Made by a program: the position numbers and the translations under genes. A model generated the notes under the pieces. It was not told the DNA's origin and did not search any database. It saw only the letters and a program-made list of their open reading frames with translations. This document shows positions 16,929-26,095 of a stretch of DNA of 64,000 nucleotides, in pieces (the stretch's first letter is position 1; each line of letters opens with the position of its first letter). Origin of the DNA: Tolypothrix sp. NIES-4075 (lineage in GTDB: Bacteria; Cyanobacteriota; Cyanobacteriia; Cyanobacteriales; Nostocaceae); NCBI RefSeq assembly GCF_002218085.1, contig NZ_BDUC01000003.1:974565-1038564 (forward strand), read 5' to 3'.

Positions 16929-17313
16929 ATGCATCCTACCTAAGACAAAAAAGCCCTCTGCTAGCATGGCAGTCAGATAGCAGGGAAATTGGTATGTTGT
17001 TCTAAGTTTCCAATTTAAATAAAATTTTTAAAGGTTTTCTCCACCGATAGATAGGTAGAATTTAAAGTTGCCTGTAGAAAAAGCTTGTAGTGAAGAATGA
17101 TTTTTCTTGTATTCATAATTACATTCAAACTTAATCTAAAACTATCCTTTTGCTATAAATAAATTTTTTAAATTGAAGTGCATATTTTGAATAGTTGCTT
17201 TGCAATAAATTCACGATGGTTGTCTGCTCATATTCAAAGAACGGTAATATAGCCGAGGGAGATGTGAGCATTTTTCCCTTGAAAAGATATTTTTGTTTTA
17301 ATATAAATTTTCT
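16929..17313. other. Divergent spacer between catalase and the M24-like gene
   Basis: 385 bases of AT-rich sequence that must contain promoters for both genes. No hairpin, repeat or clear regulator site was recognised. Confidence 0.4.
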
Positions 17314-18402
17314 ATGAATGAAGAAGTTTCGACTAAGCTGGAATTAATTCGCCAAACCAAGAGCGAAAATGAGGCGCAAGGTGTGCGATTACGCGGTACA
17401 GACTGGTTTGCTTGGGCGACTGCTGGCGCTTCTAACACCGTGCTGCTAACGGCTGAAACCGGGGTAGCAGAAGTGCTGGTAACAGCCCAAGATGCTTGGG
17501 TATTGACGGATGAAATTGAGGCACAGCGTCTACAAGATGAAGAACTGCCAGCTAATTTTAAGTTGCATGTCAACCCTTGGGCTGATGCTGATGCCCGTGA
17601 ATCTTTTGTCCGGGATGCTACTGGTGGCGGGAAGGTTTTAACTGACCGTCCCATCCTTGATGTAGAGAAGCCATTACCCCCATCTTTACAACATCATAAA
17701 AGAGTAATGATGGCAAGTGAGCTAGAGCGATATCGCCAAGTAGGGCAAAAAGCTAGCGTTGCGATGACAGAGGTACTCAAAGCCGCCAAGCCCACCTGGA
17801 CAGAATATCAGTTAGCGGGTGCGGGTGCAGAGGCGTTGTGGGCTTCTGGTTTGCATCCAGCGCTGACATTGGTAGCCGGTGAGAGACGTTTACCGCTATA
17901 CCGTCATGCTACAGCCACTGGCGAACAAATTGGACGGCAAGCAATGATGGTATTTTGCGCTAGGGGATATGGTTTGTATGCGAATTTGACACGATTTGTT
18001 TGTTTTGGTGCGCTTTCGGATGAACACGCTGATTTACACTGTCATGTCCGCGAAATTGAGGCTCAAGCGCTGAATATGTGCAAATCTGGAACTACTCTAG
18101 ACGAAGTTTATCACGGCTTGGCGGCTGCTTACGAACAACACGGATTTCCCAATGCCATCCGCGAACATCACCAAGGAGGAACGACCGGATATTTAGCGCG
18201 GGAAGTTGTCGCAAATCCATTCACAAAAGATACTTTGGCAGAAAACATGGCTCTAGCTTGGAATCCCAGTTTACCAGGGGCAAAGATTGAAGATACTTTT
18301 GTGATTCTTGGTGATGGAAAGTTAGAGAACTTGACTTTTGATCCAAATTTTCCCAGCATTGAGGTACAAGGAAGATTGCGTCCTATACCTTTACATATTT
18401 AA
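17314..18402 (+). CDS. M24 (creatinase/prolidase-fold) protein lacking two metal ligands
   Basis: 362 aa. The N-terminal creatinase-like domain (about 1-125) contains LRGTDWFAWATAGASN. The pita-bread domain follows: MMASELERYRQVGQKASVAM, then LPLYRHATATGEQIGRQ. Where active M24 peptidases have the two metal Asp residues (the VD.G...GY..D.TR pattern), this protein reads VFCARGYGLYANLTRF, so both appear replaced by Cys and Asn. EHHQGG and EDTFVILGDG keep His and Glu. It is probably not a metallopeptidase; it could be a binding protein or use a metal-free reaction. The closest family name is M24 family metallopeptidase. Confidence 0.8.
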   Translation: MNEEVSTKLELIRQTKSENEAQGVRLRGTDWFAWATAGASNTVLLTAETGVAEVLVTAQDAWVLTDEIEAQRLQDEELPANFKLHVNPWADADARESFVRDATGGGKVLTDRPILDVEKPLPPSLQHHKRVMMASELERYRQVGQKASVAMTEVLKAAKPTWTEYQLAGAGAEALWASGLHPALTLVAGERRLPLYRHATATGEQIGRQAMMVFCARGYGLYANLTRFVCFGALSDEHADLHCHVREIEAQALNMCKSGTTLDEVYHGLAAAYEQHGFPNAIREHHQGGTTGYLAREVVANPFTKDTLAENMALAWNPSLPGAKIEDTFVILGDGKLENLTFDPNFPSIEVQGRLRPIPLHI

Positions 18403-18764
18403 TAAAACTTAAAATTATCCCCAAAAAAGAACTGGAGAAATATGCTAACACTTTCTTGTTTTATCAGATATTAACCTGCGGCATCTGAAGAGTGTTTATA
18501 AATGATTGTTAAGCGCAAAATCAACTTTTTTAATTGAGCCGTGTAGACCAAATATTATGATGACTACTCGCTCTGAAAAACGAAGTTTTTCAGAGCTTTA
18601 CTTTTATTTACAAACAGGTGGTCAAGCTGTGTTGAGGATTACAAGCAGATTTATTATTAATCTCCCCCTAAAGTAGGAAATTTAATGGAAGTAATGGTAG
18701 TTAAATTTGATTATTGATCCAATCGAGATGAATTATTTCATCCGGGATGGAGATGTAAATTTGT
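18403..18764. other. Spacer between the M24-like gene and the psaB fragment
   Basis: Holds the hairpin at 18570-18596 and otherwise AT-rich sequence without recognisable genes. Confidence 0.4.
18570..18596 (+). terminator. Strong hairpin, probable terminator
   Basis: GCTCTGAAAAAC, a GAA loop and the exact complement GTTTTTCAGAGC form a 12-bp perfect stem, followed by TTTACTTTTATTTA. It lies 168 bases after the M24-like gene, so it may end that transcript or an unseen short RNA. Confidence 0.6.
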
Positions 18765-19130
18765 GTAAACCACCACTTAGCAGGTCTGTTTGGTGTCAGT
18801 TCTTTAGCTTGGGCTGGTCACTTGATTCACGTTGCTATCCCCGAATCTCGTGGGCAGCATGTAGGCTGGAATAACTTCCTAACGACCCCACCTCATCCAG
18901 AAGGTTTGGCTCCTTTGTGGTCAGGTAACTGGGGTGCTTACGCTGCTAACCCGGACACTGCCAACCATTTGTTTGGTACATCACAAGGTGCAGGAACTGC
19001 AATTCTGACATTTTTGGGTGGTTTCCATCCTCAAACTGAATCGCTGTGGTTGACCGATATGGCACACCACCATTTAGCGATCGCAGTCATCTTCATCATT
19101 GCCGGTCACCAGTACCGCACTAGCTGGTAA
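18765..19130 (+). pseudogene. psaB: psaB fragment (photosystem I P700 apoprotein A2, internal piece)
   Basis: An open frame from 18765 (VNHHLAGLFGVSSLAWAGHL) through the ATG at 18822 to TAA at 19128-19130. It carries PsaB signatures AIPESRGQHVGWNNFLTT, NPDTANHLFGTSQGAGTAIL and DMAHHHLAIAVIF, with His residues that ligate chlorophyll. Only about 120 of roughly 740 residues are present. The frame is intact across the fragment, but neither the N-terminal membrane helices nor the Fe-S and P700 ligands are here. It cannot make a reaction-centre subunit by itself; most likely a stranded duplication. psaA is not nearby. Confidence 0.88.
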
Positions 19131-19296
19131 GTTTGGTTGAAATTTTTGATATCCTTTGACCTTTAGCCATTTTCCTCCTCTAGTCCGCGAAATTAGACGG
19201 GGATTTATTTTTGATTTCCACCCCCCGCGTAAGCTGCTAGTGTAAAACTATAAGCAAAAGTGCAATATTTCATGCTTTTGGTATTAAGAAAGCGCT

Positions 19297-20373
19297 ATGA
19301 ATTTTCAACAAATATTTGGTCAACTACCACAAAACCAAGCCAGCGCACCAGGAAGAGTAAACCTACTTGGTGAACATACAGATTACAATGATGGCTTCGT
19401 GCTCCCAACAGCAATTCCTCAATCCACAACGGTACAAGTTGGTTTTAGTACTGATGGACAGCACCATTTTTATTCTGAAGATTTAGACGAGCGAGTAGAC
19501 ATTTTAGATATCAATCATACGCCCTCTGGATTTGCAAGTTATATTTTTGGTTGTATAGAGGTTTTGAAATCAGCAGGATACAGCATTTTGCCACTTTCTT
19601 TGTACGTCAAATCTTCCGTTCCGATGGGTTCAGGTTTGTCTAGCAGTGCGGCTTTGGAAGTTGCAACCCTAAGGGGAATACGCGAACTTCTCAAACTTCC
19701 TATCAATGATGTGGAAATCGCCCAACTCGCACAGCAAGCGGAAATTCATTACGCTGGTGTGCAGTGCGGCATTATGGATCAGATGGCTTCGAGCCTTGCT
19801 GACACGGAGCATATGCTTTTTTTAGATACCCGTACTTTAGAACGACGCATACTGCCTTTCCCAGATGGAGCAGAGATTGTAGTGATAGATAGCGGCGTAC
19901 CTCGCACACTAGCTGGTAGCGGATACAACCAACGTCGTGCTGAGTGCGAGGAAGCGGCACAATTGCTGAATGTAAAGGCACTACGAGATATTACTGATGC
20001 GGATGCTGTAGAAGAGTTACCAGAACCGCTACGACGTCGCGTCCGTCACGTAGTTACAGAAAATAATCGTGTGTTGGAGGCTGTGGAGAAAGTATCATCT
20101 TCCCGCTTTGGCGAATTGATGAACGCTTCCCACGCTAGTTTGCGGGATGATTACGAAGTCTCAGTACCTGCACTGGATACGCTGGTAGGGATGTTACAGA
20201 AAACTCCGGGAGTGTTTGGTGCTAGGCTAACGGGTGCAGGTTTTGGGGGTGCAAGTGTAGCTTTGGTTGCAGCTGGTGAGGGGAAAGCGATCGCAACTCA
20301 TATCCTTGAACAATACAACCAAGCTGGCTACACCGGACGAATTTTAGTGCCGATTACAAACATTGGGGAATAA
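19297..20373 (+). CDS. galK: Galactokinase
   Basis: 358 aa GHMP kinase. ATP + galactose gives galactose 1-phosphate. Galactokinase signature GRVNLLGEHTDYNDGFVLP at residues 19-37. The ATP-binding GHMP loop is SSVPMGSGLSSSAALE and the C-terminal motif is GARLTGAGFGGASVAL. Together with the GH2 enzyme and galT it gives release, phosphorylation and uridylyl transfer of galactose; the matching galE is present only as a fragment at 39207-39347. An IS605-type right end lies a dozen bases after its stop. Confidence 0.95.
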   Translation: MNFQQIFGQLPQNQASAPGRVNLLGEHTDYNDGFVLPTAIPQSTTVQVGFSTDGQHHFYSEDLDERVDILDINHTPSGFASYIFGCIEVLKSAGYSILPLSLYVKSSVPMGSGLSSSAALEVATLRGIRELLKLPINDVEIAQLAQQAEIHYAGVQCGIMDQMASSLADTEHMLFLDTRTLERRILPFPDGAEIVVIDSGVPRTLAGSGYNQRRAECEEAAQLLNVKALRDITDADAVEELPEPLRRRVRHVVTENNRVLEAVEKVSSSRFGELMNASHASLRDDYEVSVPALDTLVGMLQKTPGVFGARLTGAGFGGASVALVAAGEGKAIATHILEQYNQAGYTGRILVPITNIGE

Positions 20374-20384
20374 GACTATTGAGT

Positions 20385-20424
20385 GACATACTCCCGGCGC
20401 TGACTCTTCGAGTACAGCGCGGGC
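20385..20424 (-). other. IS605-type right-end hairpin
   Basis: An imperfect 10-bp stem (20393-20402 with 20415-20424) immediately downstream of tnpB exon 3. This is the position and shape of the subterminal hairpin that TnpA recognises in IS200/IS605 elements. It lies a dozen bases beyond galK. Confidence 0.55.
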
Positions 20425-20457
20425 TTCTCAGCGACTCTTCTTTGAAGACATTGACTG
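20420..20457 (-). CDS. tnpB: tnpB exon 3 (C-terminal tail)
   Basis: Joining exon 2 (ending in codons for GLKA plus one base) to sequence just after the intron A 3' end gives either A-Q-S-M-S-S-K-K-S-R-stop, with the stop at the hairpin, or, if the junction is one base different, a frame running through the hairpin. The first ends where IS605-type TnpB proteins normally end. The junction is uncertain by one base. Confidence 0.45.
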
Positions 20458-20542
20458 GTAGAGTCGAGGGAGGCTATTATGCCTCGCCCCTCTCTGTTAG
20501 AACCGGACGTGCGGGTTTCCCTGCATCCGGCTCCCGATATTC

Positions 20543-23500
20543 TTAAGGGATAACCCTCTTGCTCATGTGGATATAATCGTGACAGGATTCATGGATTGCA
20601 ATCAGGTTTTTTACTTTCCAATTGCTATGATTCCCGTCGATGTGGTGGAGGTGAACTCGTTCTTCGCTTGTACACTTTAAGCCACAATGCCCACAGGTAT
20701 GGTTTTGCCGTTTTAAAACTTTAGAGGTGTTGTCGTCGTATAACTTACTATTACGTTCGCTCCAGTAAGTTATATCTCCGTCGTAAGGTGATTTAGTTCC
20801 TATGACATTATTGTGACGATTCTCGGAGTATGAAACTGTTGGGAATGCCTTATCTAGTAATTTCTTAGCAGAATGGCGGTCTTGGCTAGTTTCTTTATTA
20901 AACACCTTATATGTTCTGTATTGAGTGTGGTATAGCGAAAATCGCGAGCCATCCATTTTACAAAACTTATGGTAATTTCTCCATCCTCTAACTATTGGTG
21001 CAAGCTTTTCAGCCTTTACCTTGGAACCATAATTCGAGTTATTAACGATGGCTTTTACCTTCTGACGGAACTTTTTAAAATTGTCCACCGAGGGAGTGCT
21101 TCTAAATTTACCGTTGTTTTGCACTTTGAAATGCCAACCAAGGAAGTCAAAACCATCTGTCGTGGCGGTTACTTTTGTCTTTTTCTCGCTTACTTTCATC
21201 CCTCTTTTGGCTAAGAATTGACTTATATCTTCAAGTATCTTTTGTGCATTGTCTTCGGGTCGAAGTATTATAACCATGTCGTCCGCGTAGCGGATTGATG
21301 GATACACAATTTCCTTTTCGGCGGTGTTTTGTGTTATCCGTTTCCTTTTACTTCTATGGTATCTATGAATACTTTCGATTCCATTGAGAGCAATGTTTGC
21401 TAAAAGAGGACTTACCACGCCACCTTGAGGTGTACCTTGTTCTGGAAAATCGGGATTTACTCCGGCTTTTAAACATCGAAATATACCCAGTTTAGTGCCT
21501 TTTGGGGCAATAAGGTTTTCCATAATTGTGGTATGGTTTATCCTGTCGAAAGTGGGTAGCTAGCTAGCGAGGTTTCCACAATTTGGCTCCTTTTCCAACT
21601 AGCCCCCTCCGAACCGTGCTTACAAGATTTCCAGGTACACGGCTCTCCAGTACTCTGTCATCACGAGACTCGGTTACATGTTGGTTTACCAGCGTGTATT
21701 GCATCATGGCATTGAGGGCAGACCATGAGAGTTTTCCTTCTACGTGCGGACATAATTTGCATCCATTGCGGTTTTTCCTTTCTGCCCTTTATTTTGAGGT
21801 CTTTAAGAGCGCGAATATGGTGAACTTCAATGTTACCTTTTGCCCCACAAATCTCACATTCATCCGCAAGAAGCCGTTTAATTAGTTCATTTCTGAACGC
21901 GGGTTTTCTATTTGTTGGCAGGTCTAGAATGGTTGCTTTTAGGTTGCGTTTTAATTGTATGCCGCCGAAGCGAGCGACTAAAGGTTTCTTACCTTCTACT
22001 GGAACGGTTATTTCTACGCACTTTCTTAAGCCTTGTGGAAGCTTTACCGTCTTATTGAACTTAGCGCAAATTTTAGCCACGCTAGTTCTGTATTTACAGG
22101 CAAGAGTTTTCATCAGTGAACTCGACATAACCCATTGAAGTTTTCGGAGCCATGCAATATTTTGAGCAAGGCTATAGAATTGTACGTACCCTCTAAATTC
22201 TGATTGGAAAATGTTGATAATAGTAAAATCATCATCATTTATTAGTTCAGGGCGATGAATGGGTTTACCATTCCTCATATATAGAGCGCACTTTTCTTCT
22301 AGAAATCTTGCTGGGATTCTTAGTGCAATAATTCCATTAATCGAGCGTTTACCATTGGTATGCTTATCGTCGGAATATTGAACTAAAATTTCGTACCCTA
22401 AAAAGCTTGCTGCTTCATTCCTGGCGTTAGTAATTAAGGTCTTTTCTGGAGACAATTCCAACTGAAGGTTTTCAGCTAAAAATGTCTTTAGCTTTTCCTT
22501 AATTTCTTTTGCTTCTTGAAATGAGCCAATAAAACCAAGTAGAAAATCGTCTGCATAGCGGACGTACTTTAGCCTTCTATATTCAGGGTCACGGACATCT
22601 TTAGAAGGCATTTTCTGGTATTTAATTTCCAGTTGACGCGCTTTATCAAATTGTCCATGTTTCCTGAAATACCAGGCAAGTTTTACGAGTTTTGAATACT
22701 CCGAATTTTCTGCCCGACATTTACCAGATGTATACTCTCGGATGAGTGTCTGTTCGATAAATGTATCGAATTTGTCAAGATAGATATTTGCGAGTATGGG
22801 TGATATAATCGAGCCTTGCGGCGTTCCGCTCAGGGTAGAGTAATATTTCCATTGCTCACAATAACCTGCTTTTAGCAAATTTTCAATCAATCTCAGAAAG
22901 CGATTATCTTGGATTTTCTCGCGGAGAATTGACATTAAGATTTTATGGTCTATATTGTCAAAGCATCCACGGATATCTCCTTCGATAAACCACTTGGTTC
23001 CTTGCCAAGTGCGGTCTATTATTGTTAATGCCGTATGGCATCCACGATTGGGTCTAAAACCATGACTGCTGTTGGAAAATTGAGGTTCGTAGTACGCTTC
23101 TAATATTAAACGTATTACTTCTTGAACCAATTTATCATTCCATGTGGGAATACCCAGGGGTCGAGTTTTCCCATTTTTCTTGGGAATATTAATTCGCCGT
23201 ACTGGTGTCCACCGAAAACGTTCATAGCGAATATCTTCTATGAGGTTTTCAATCTTTTTAATGGACATCCCATCAACAGTTTCTGGTGTAACCCCTTGCG
23301 TCATCGCCCCATCATTTTTATAGATGCGGCTGTACGCTAAAAGGTACAGATTTGGATTGAAAAGTTGCCTGTAGATATCATCCAGAGGTAAACCACGATA
23401 ACCTCTGTCTCGAATTACACTTAAAACCGTTTCGGCATTTCGCATCTCGCGTACCTCTCGATACAAGTGTGAAGAATACCTGTTCCCCTTCGCCATGTGG

Positions 23501-24523
23501 ACGGCTTTCCCGTCCTCGGACTACTATGAGAACTCTGTAACCATAGGGGTCGCCCCCCGTAGGTCATCCCGCGCTTTATTAACTCGGTACGTAATAGTGT
23601 GATTTAGGTGTCCCACTCATTCGTTGAGCCATCTCATCGGTGGCTGACTTCGTTTGAAGAAGTTGTGTGGTTCAAATGCTTAAAACTACACACAAACGAT
23701 TATTCCTTTCAGGCGTTGTAGGAATAGGCAATCGAGTATACCGTCAGAATTGGGCTTCAAGTAGTTTAACTTTCACCATGTCACACAGGTCTTGCCGGAC
23801 AATAGTTTTAACGCCTTCTCTCTATTCCCGGCTTTACCAACATGCTGTTGTCCCTTTTGTCTTTCGACTCCAGGTAAGTTGGTTAACCTAGAGACCATCT
23901 CCTCATTCTCTCCCAACTTGGTTGGGGATACCGCATTAACTGTCGCGGCGCACACACTTTTCGATATCGAGTTCTATAACCCGCTTGTTGATTCCATTGG
24001 CATCAGCTTTTAAGTTTTGAAACAAGATTCTCTGTGCATCGTGTGCCGAGCGTCCTGGTCTAAAACCGTAACTGCGTTCGTGGAATAGTGCTTCATGTGC
24101 GGGTTCTATTGCGTATTTTGCGAGACATTGCCACGTTCTATCCGCAATAGTTGGAATTTTAAGCATCCGCGTAGTGCCATCCTTCTTGGGAATCGGGATG
24201 GAGCGTAACTTTTGGTGCATCCAATTGTTAACGGATATCTTCAGCAGTTCCTCTAGTTCAAAGCGCTCCTTAAAGATAAGGGACTTTTTACCGTCAACTC
24301 CTGCCGTTTTCTTTCCCGCATTTAGCTGTGATACTTGACGAATTGCCAAAAATCTAGCCGCTTTGGATTTCAGAATAAGCTTTTGAAGTGACAAAGCTTT
24401 ACGCTTGTTTCCTTCTCGAATAGCTTTGAACACTCGACATTGTAGGCGAAATAAATCGCGTCGGAATTTCTTCCAATTTAGATTTCTCCAAGATTCACTA
24501 GCCTCGTGACTGTGCCTAATCAT
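20543..24523 (-). CDS. Intron A reverse transcriptase/maturase with HNH domain, split by intron B
   Basis: Two pieces of one gene: 24523-23954 (190 codons, ending ELDIEKC) and 21550-20543 (335 codons, starting FDRINHTTI). Joined they give a 525-aa intron-encoded protein without frameshift. The N-part has the RT-0/1 region and YGFRPGRSAHDAQ. The C-part has GTPQGGVVSPLLANIAL, the catalytic YADD (SIRYADDMVII), the maturase X domain with APIVRGWRNYHKF, and an HNH nuclease CGHCGLKC...HLHHIDG...HESCHDYIH. The split falls in RT motif 3, whose first catalytic Asp is in LDIEK. Function needs splicing of intron B. Confidence 0.85.
21551..23953 (-). ncRNA. Group II intron B (inner intron of the twintron)
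   Basis: Starts GTGCGCCGCGACAG (GUGYG rule) directly after the Cys codon of LDIEKC in the intron A RT gene. It ends near GCTAGCTACCCAC before TTCGACAGG. Domain V at 21645-21611 reads GAGCCGTGTACC, a GAAA loop and GCACGGTTCGG. The 5' ribozyme lies at 23953-23497; the RT gene follows. Excision (with the boundary placed to within one base) restores the intron A RT frame exactly. Sequence and RT type differ from A and C, so it is a separate lineage. Confidence 0.85.
21661..23496 (-). CDS. Intron B reverse transcriptase/maturase with HNH domain
   Basis: 611 aa, uninterrupted. The RT domain has GMSIKKIENLIEDIRYERF, RRINIPKKNGKTRPLGIPT, SHGFRPNRGCHTAL, IEGDIRGCFDNIDH (motif 3 Asp), SGTPQGSIISPILANIYL and the catalytic YVRYADDFLLG. 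The maturase domain follows. The C-terminal HNH/zinc motif is CEICGAKGNIEVHHI...CPQCHDAIHAG. All RT catalytic Asp residues are present, so this is probably an active mobile-intron protein acting in intron splicing and retrohoming. The domain V sequence starts 16 bases after its stop. Confidence 0.93.
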   Translation of the reverse strand: MAKGNRYSSHLYREVREMRNAETVLSVIRDRGYRGLPLDDIYRQLFNPNLYLLAYSRIYKNDGAMTQGVTPETVDGMSIKKIENLIEDIRYERFRWTPVRRINIPKKNGKTRPLGIPTWNDKLVQEVIRLILEAYYEPQFSNSSHGFRPNRGCHTALTIIDRTWQGTKWFIEGDIRGCFDNIDHKILMSILREKIQDNRFLRLIENLLKAGYCEQWKYYSTLSGTPQGSIISPILANIYLDKFDTFIEQTLIREYTSGKCRAENSEYSKLVKLAWYFRKHGQFDKARQLEIKYQKMPSKDVRDPEYRRLKYVRYADDFLLGFIGSFQEAKEIKEKLKTFLAENLQLELSPEKTLITNARNEAASFLGYEILVQYSDDKHTNGKRSINGIIALRIPARFLEEKCALYMRNGKPIHRPELINDDDFTIINIFQSEFRGYVQFYSLAQNIAWLRKLQWVMSSSLMKTLACKYRTSVAKICAKFNKTVKLPQGLRKCVEITVPVEGKKPLVARFGGIQLKRNLKATILDLPTNRKPAFRNELIKRLLADECEICGAKGNIEVHHIRALKDLKIKGRKEKPQWMQIMSARRRKTLMVCPQCHDAIHAGKPTCNRVS

Positions 24524-25068
24524 GCTCTGACTCCGTTAAGTGTTTTCTGAATACCTCAGCGAAATTACTCGCTGTCCTACCCGAATCAAAGGGGTTCCGT
24601 ATCTCGCCTTACCTACTTGGGATTCGACCGTCCCAAGACCTTTGATTCGTTTTTATTCGTTCCCTCAGATGATTGTTTGTTCCGGTAGGTGTAGCCAATT
24701 TAACCATCAGAAACCCTGGATTCAGCTGCTATTAAGCTCAAGGATGCAGCGGGTTTTGAACTCTGATGAAGTCGGGGTGTTTCGGCATTTATGCCCCGCT
24801 TTTCTTTTGGGTTACTTTTCTAGGCTCGGTTTCACCGTAGGAACTCCCTGTTAGCGCCAGTGTCAACCCATAACAGTTGTCTGATTGCGCCCTGTTCCCA
24901 GCTTCACTCTACAAGAATCGAGCTTGTTCGGTGTGGGCAGATAAGGAGTCACGCTTGAATCTAGCGGGTAAGGCTTTCACTTACATCGGTCTGAGAGTTT
25001 AACCCAAGGGGGTTAGAATGGCTATTTTACGGACTGATTACCGTGATTCCCCATTCAACGAATCGCAC

Positions 25069-26095
25069 GAGCTTTAAGACCGGATGCCCCTCGGTTCTTT
25101 ATATTTATTGCCGCGTTCAAATCCCTACACAAACTGATATGGCATATCGGACAATTGTGCATTCTTTGGGATAACGGCTTTTTAACTTTATGACCACAGT
25201 TAGAACATTCTTGACTCGTTCCGTTTGGATTCACAGCTATTACCTTCAAACCAGCATTTTCGGCTTTGTTTGAAAGTATTGATAGGAACTGTCCCCATCC
25301 AGCATCATTAATGCTTTTGCTTAGTCGCGTCTTAGCAATCCCTTTGATATTTAACTTTTCAACGGCTACAACATCATATTTTTGTAGTAGAGTTTTAGCA
25401 GTTTTGAAGTGAAAATCTTTCCGAGTATCTGCAACCTTTTTGTGTTGCTTGCTCAATTGGGTAATTGCTTTTTTACGACGATTTGAACCCTTCTTTCTTC
25501 TAGATACTTTAGGCTGCAACGACTTAAGAGTGCGTTCTGCCTGACGTAGAAATTTCGGTGCTCCAATCCTCTCGTTGTCAGAGTTAACGAGAAAATCAAT
25601 CAATCCTACATCTATACCGACAATATTGTTACTGTCAAAGTCAGGCTTAATTGTGGGAACTGTCTTGTCATTCAAACTCAGAGTCACATAATACCCATCA
25701 GCTTTTTTAGTGACAGATACAGTTTTAATATCAAACCCGTCTGGTATTGGACGATGAACAAGGACTTTCACCTCACCAATCTTTGAAAGCGTGATCTTGT
25801 TGTTAGCAAAGTGATGACGCTTAAAACTTGGATAAGTAAGAGTCTTGTACTGTCCTTGACTTTTAAACCGTGGACGACCTGATTTTTTCCCATTGCTGTC
25901 ACCATTCAACCATCTATCAAAAGTAATTTCAACTTTCTTTGGAACTTCCTGTAATACTTGAGAGTGAATCTCTTTGTACCAAGGTCTATCTTTTTTTAGT
26001 TGAACTAGAGACGCTTTTTGGGTGTAGTAATTGGGTTTTTCTTTTAATTCTGGTATATGGCAAATTAACGGACACCTATCAATTGGGCAACGATT
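25069..26095 (-). CDS. tnpB: tnpB exon 2 (main body of TnpB)
   Basis: 342 codons plus one base, beginning NRCPIDRCPLICHIPELKEK and running into SHSQVLQEV-like helical sequence (EIHSQVLQEVPKKVEITFDR). RuvC catalytic residues are visible: Asp in IVGIDVGLIDFL, Glu in VVAVEKLNIKGIAK and Asp in LCRDLNAAINIK. The zinc ribbon reads CSNCGHKV...CPICHISLC. These are the TnpB hallmarks (RNA-guided nuclease ancestor of Cas12). The ATG at 26197 in this frame is not a real start: the codons from 26197 to 26096 are intron C domain V/VI. All key residues survive. Confidence 0.85.

Larger units (their letters stand above)
20458..25068 (-). ncRNA. Group II intron A (outer intron, interrupted by intron B)
   Basis: The 5' end at 25068 reads GTGCGATTCGTTGAATGG, fitting the GUGYG rule. 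Domain V is at 20533-20500: GAGCCGGATGCAGGGAAACC and the complementary GCACGTCCGGTTC arm. Domain VI and an end near CGACTCTAC follow. The 5' ribozyme domains occupy 25068-24524; the RT gene fills domain IV. Its 5' end closely resembles that of intron C (GTGCGAATCGTTGG), so A and C are related. It interrupts tnpB after the GLKA codons. The 3' splice site may be off by one base. Confidence 0.85.
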
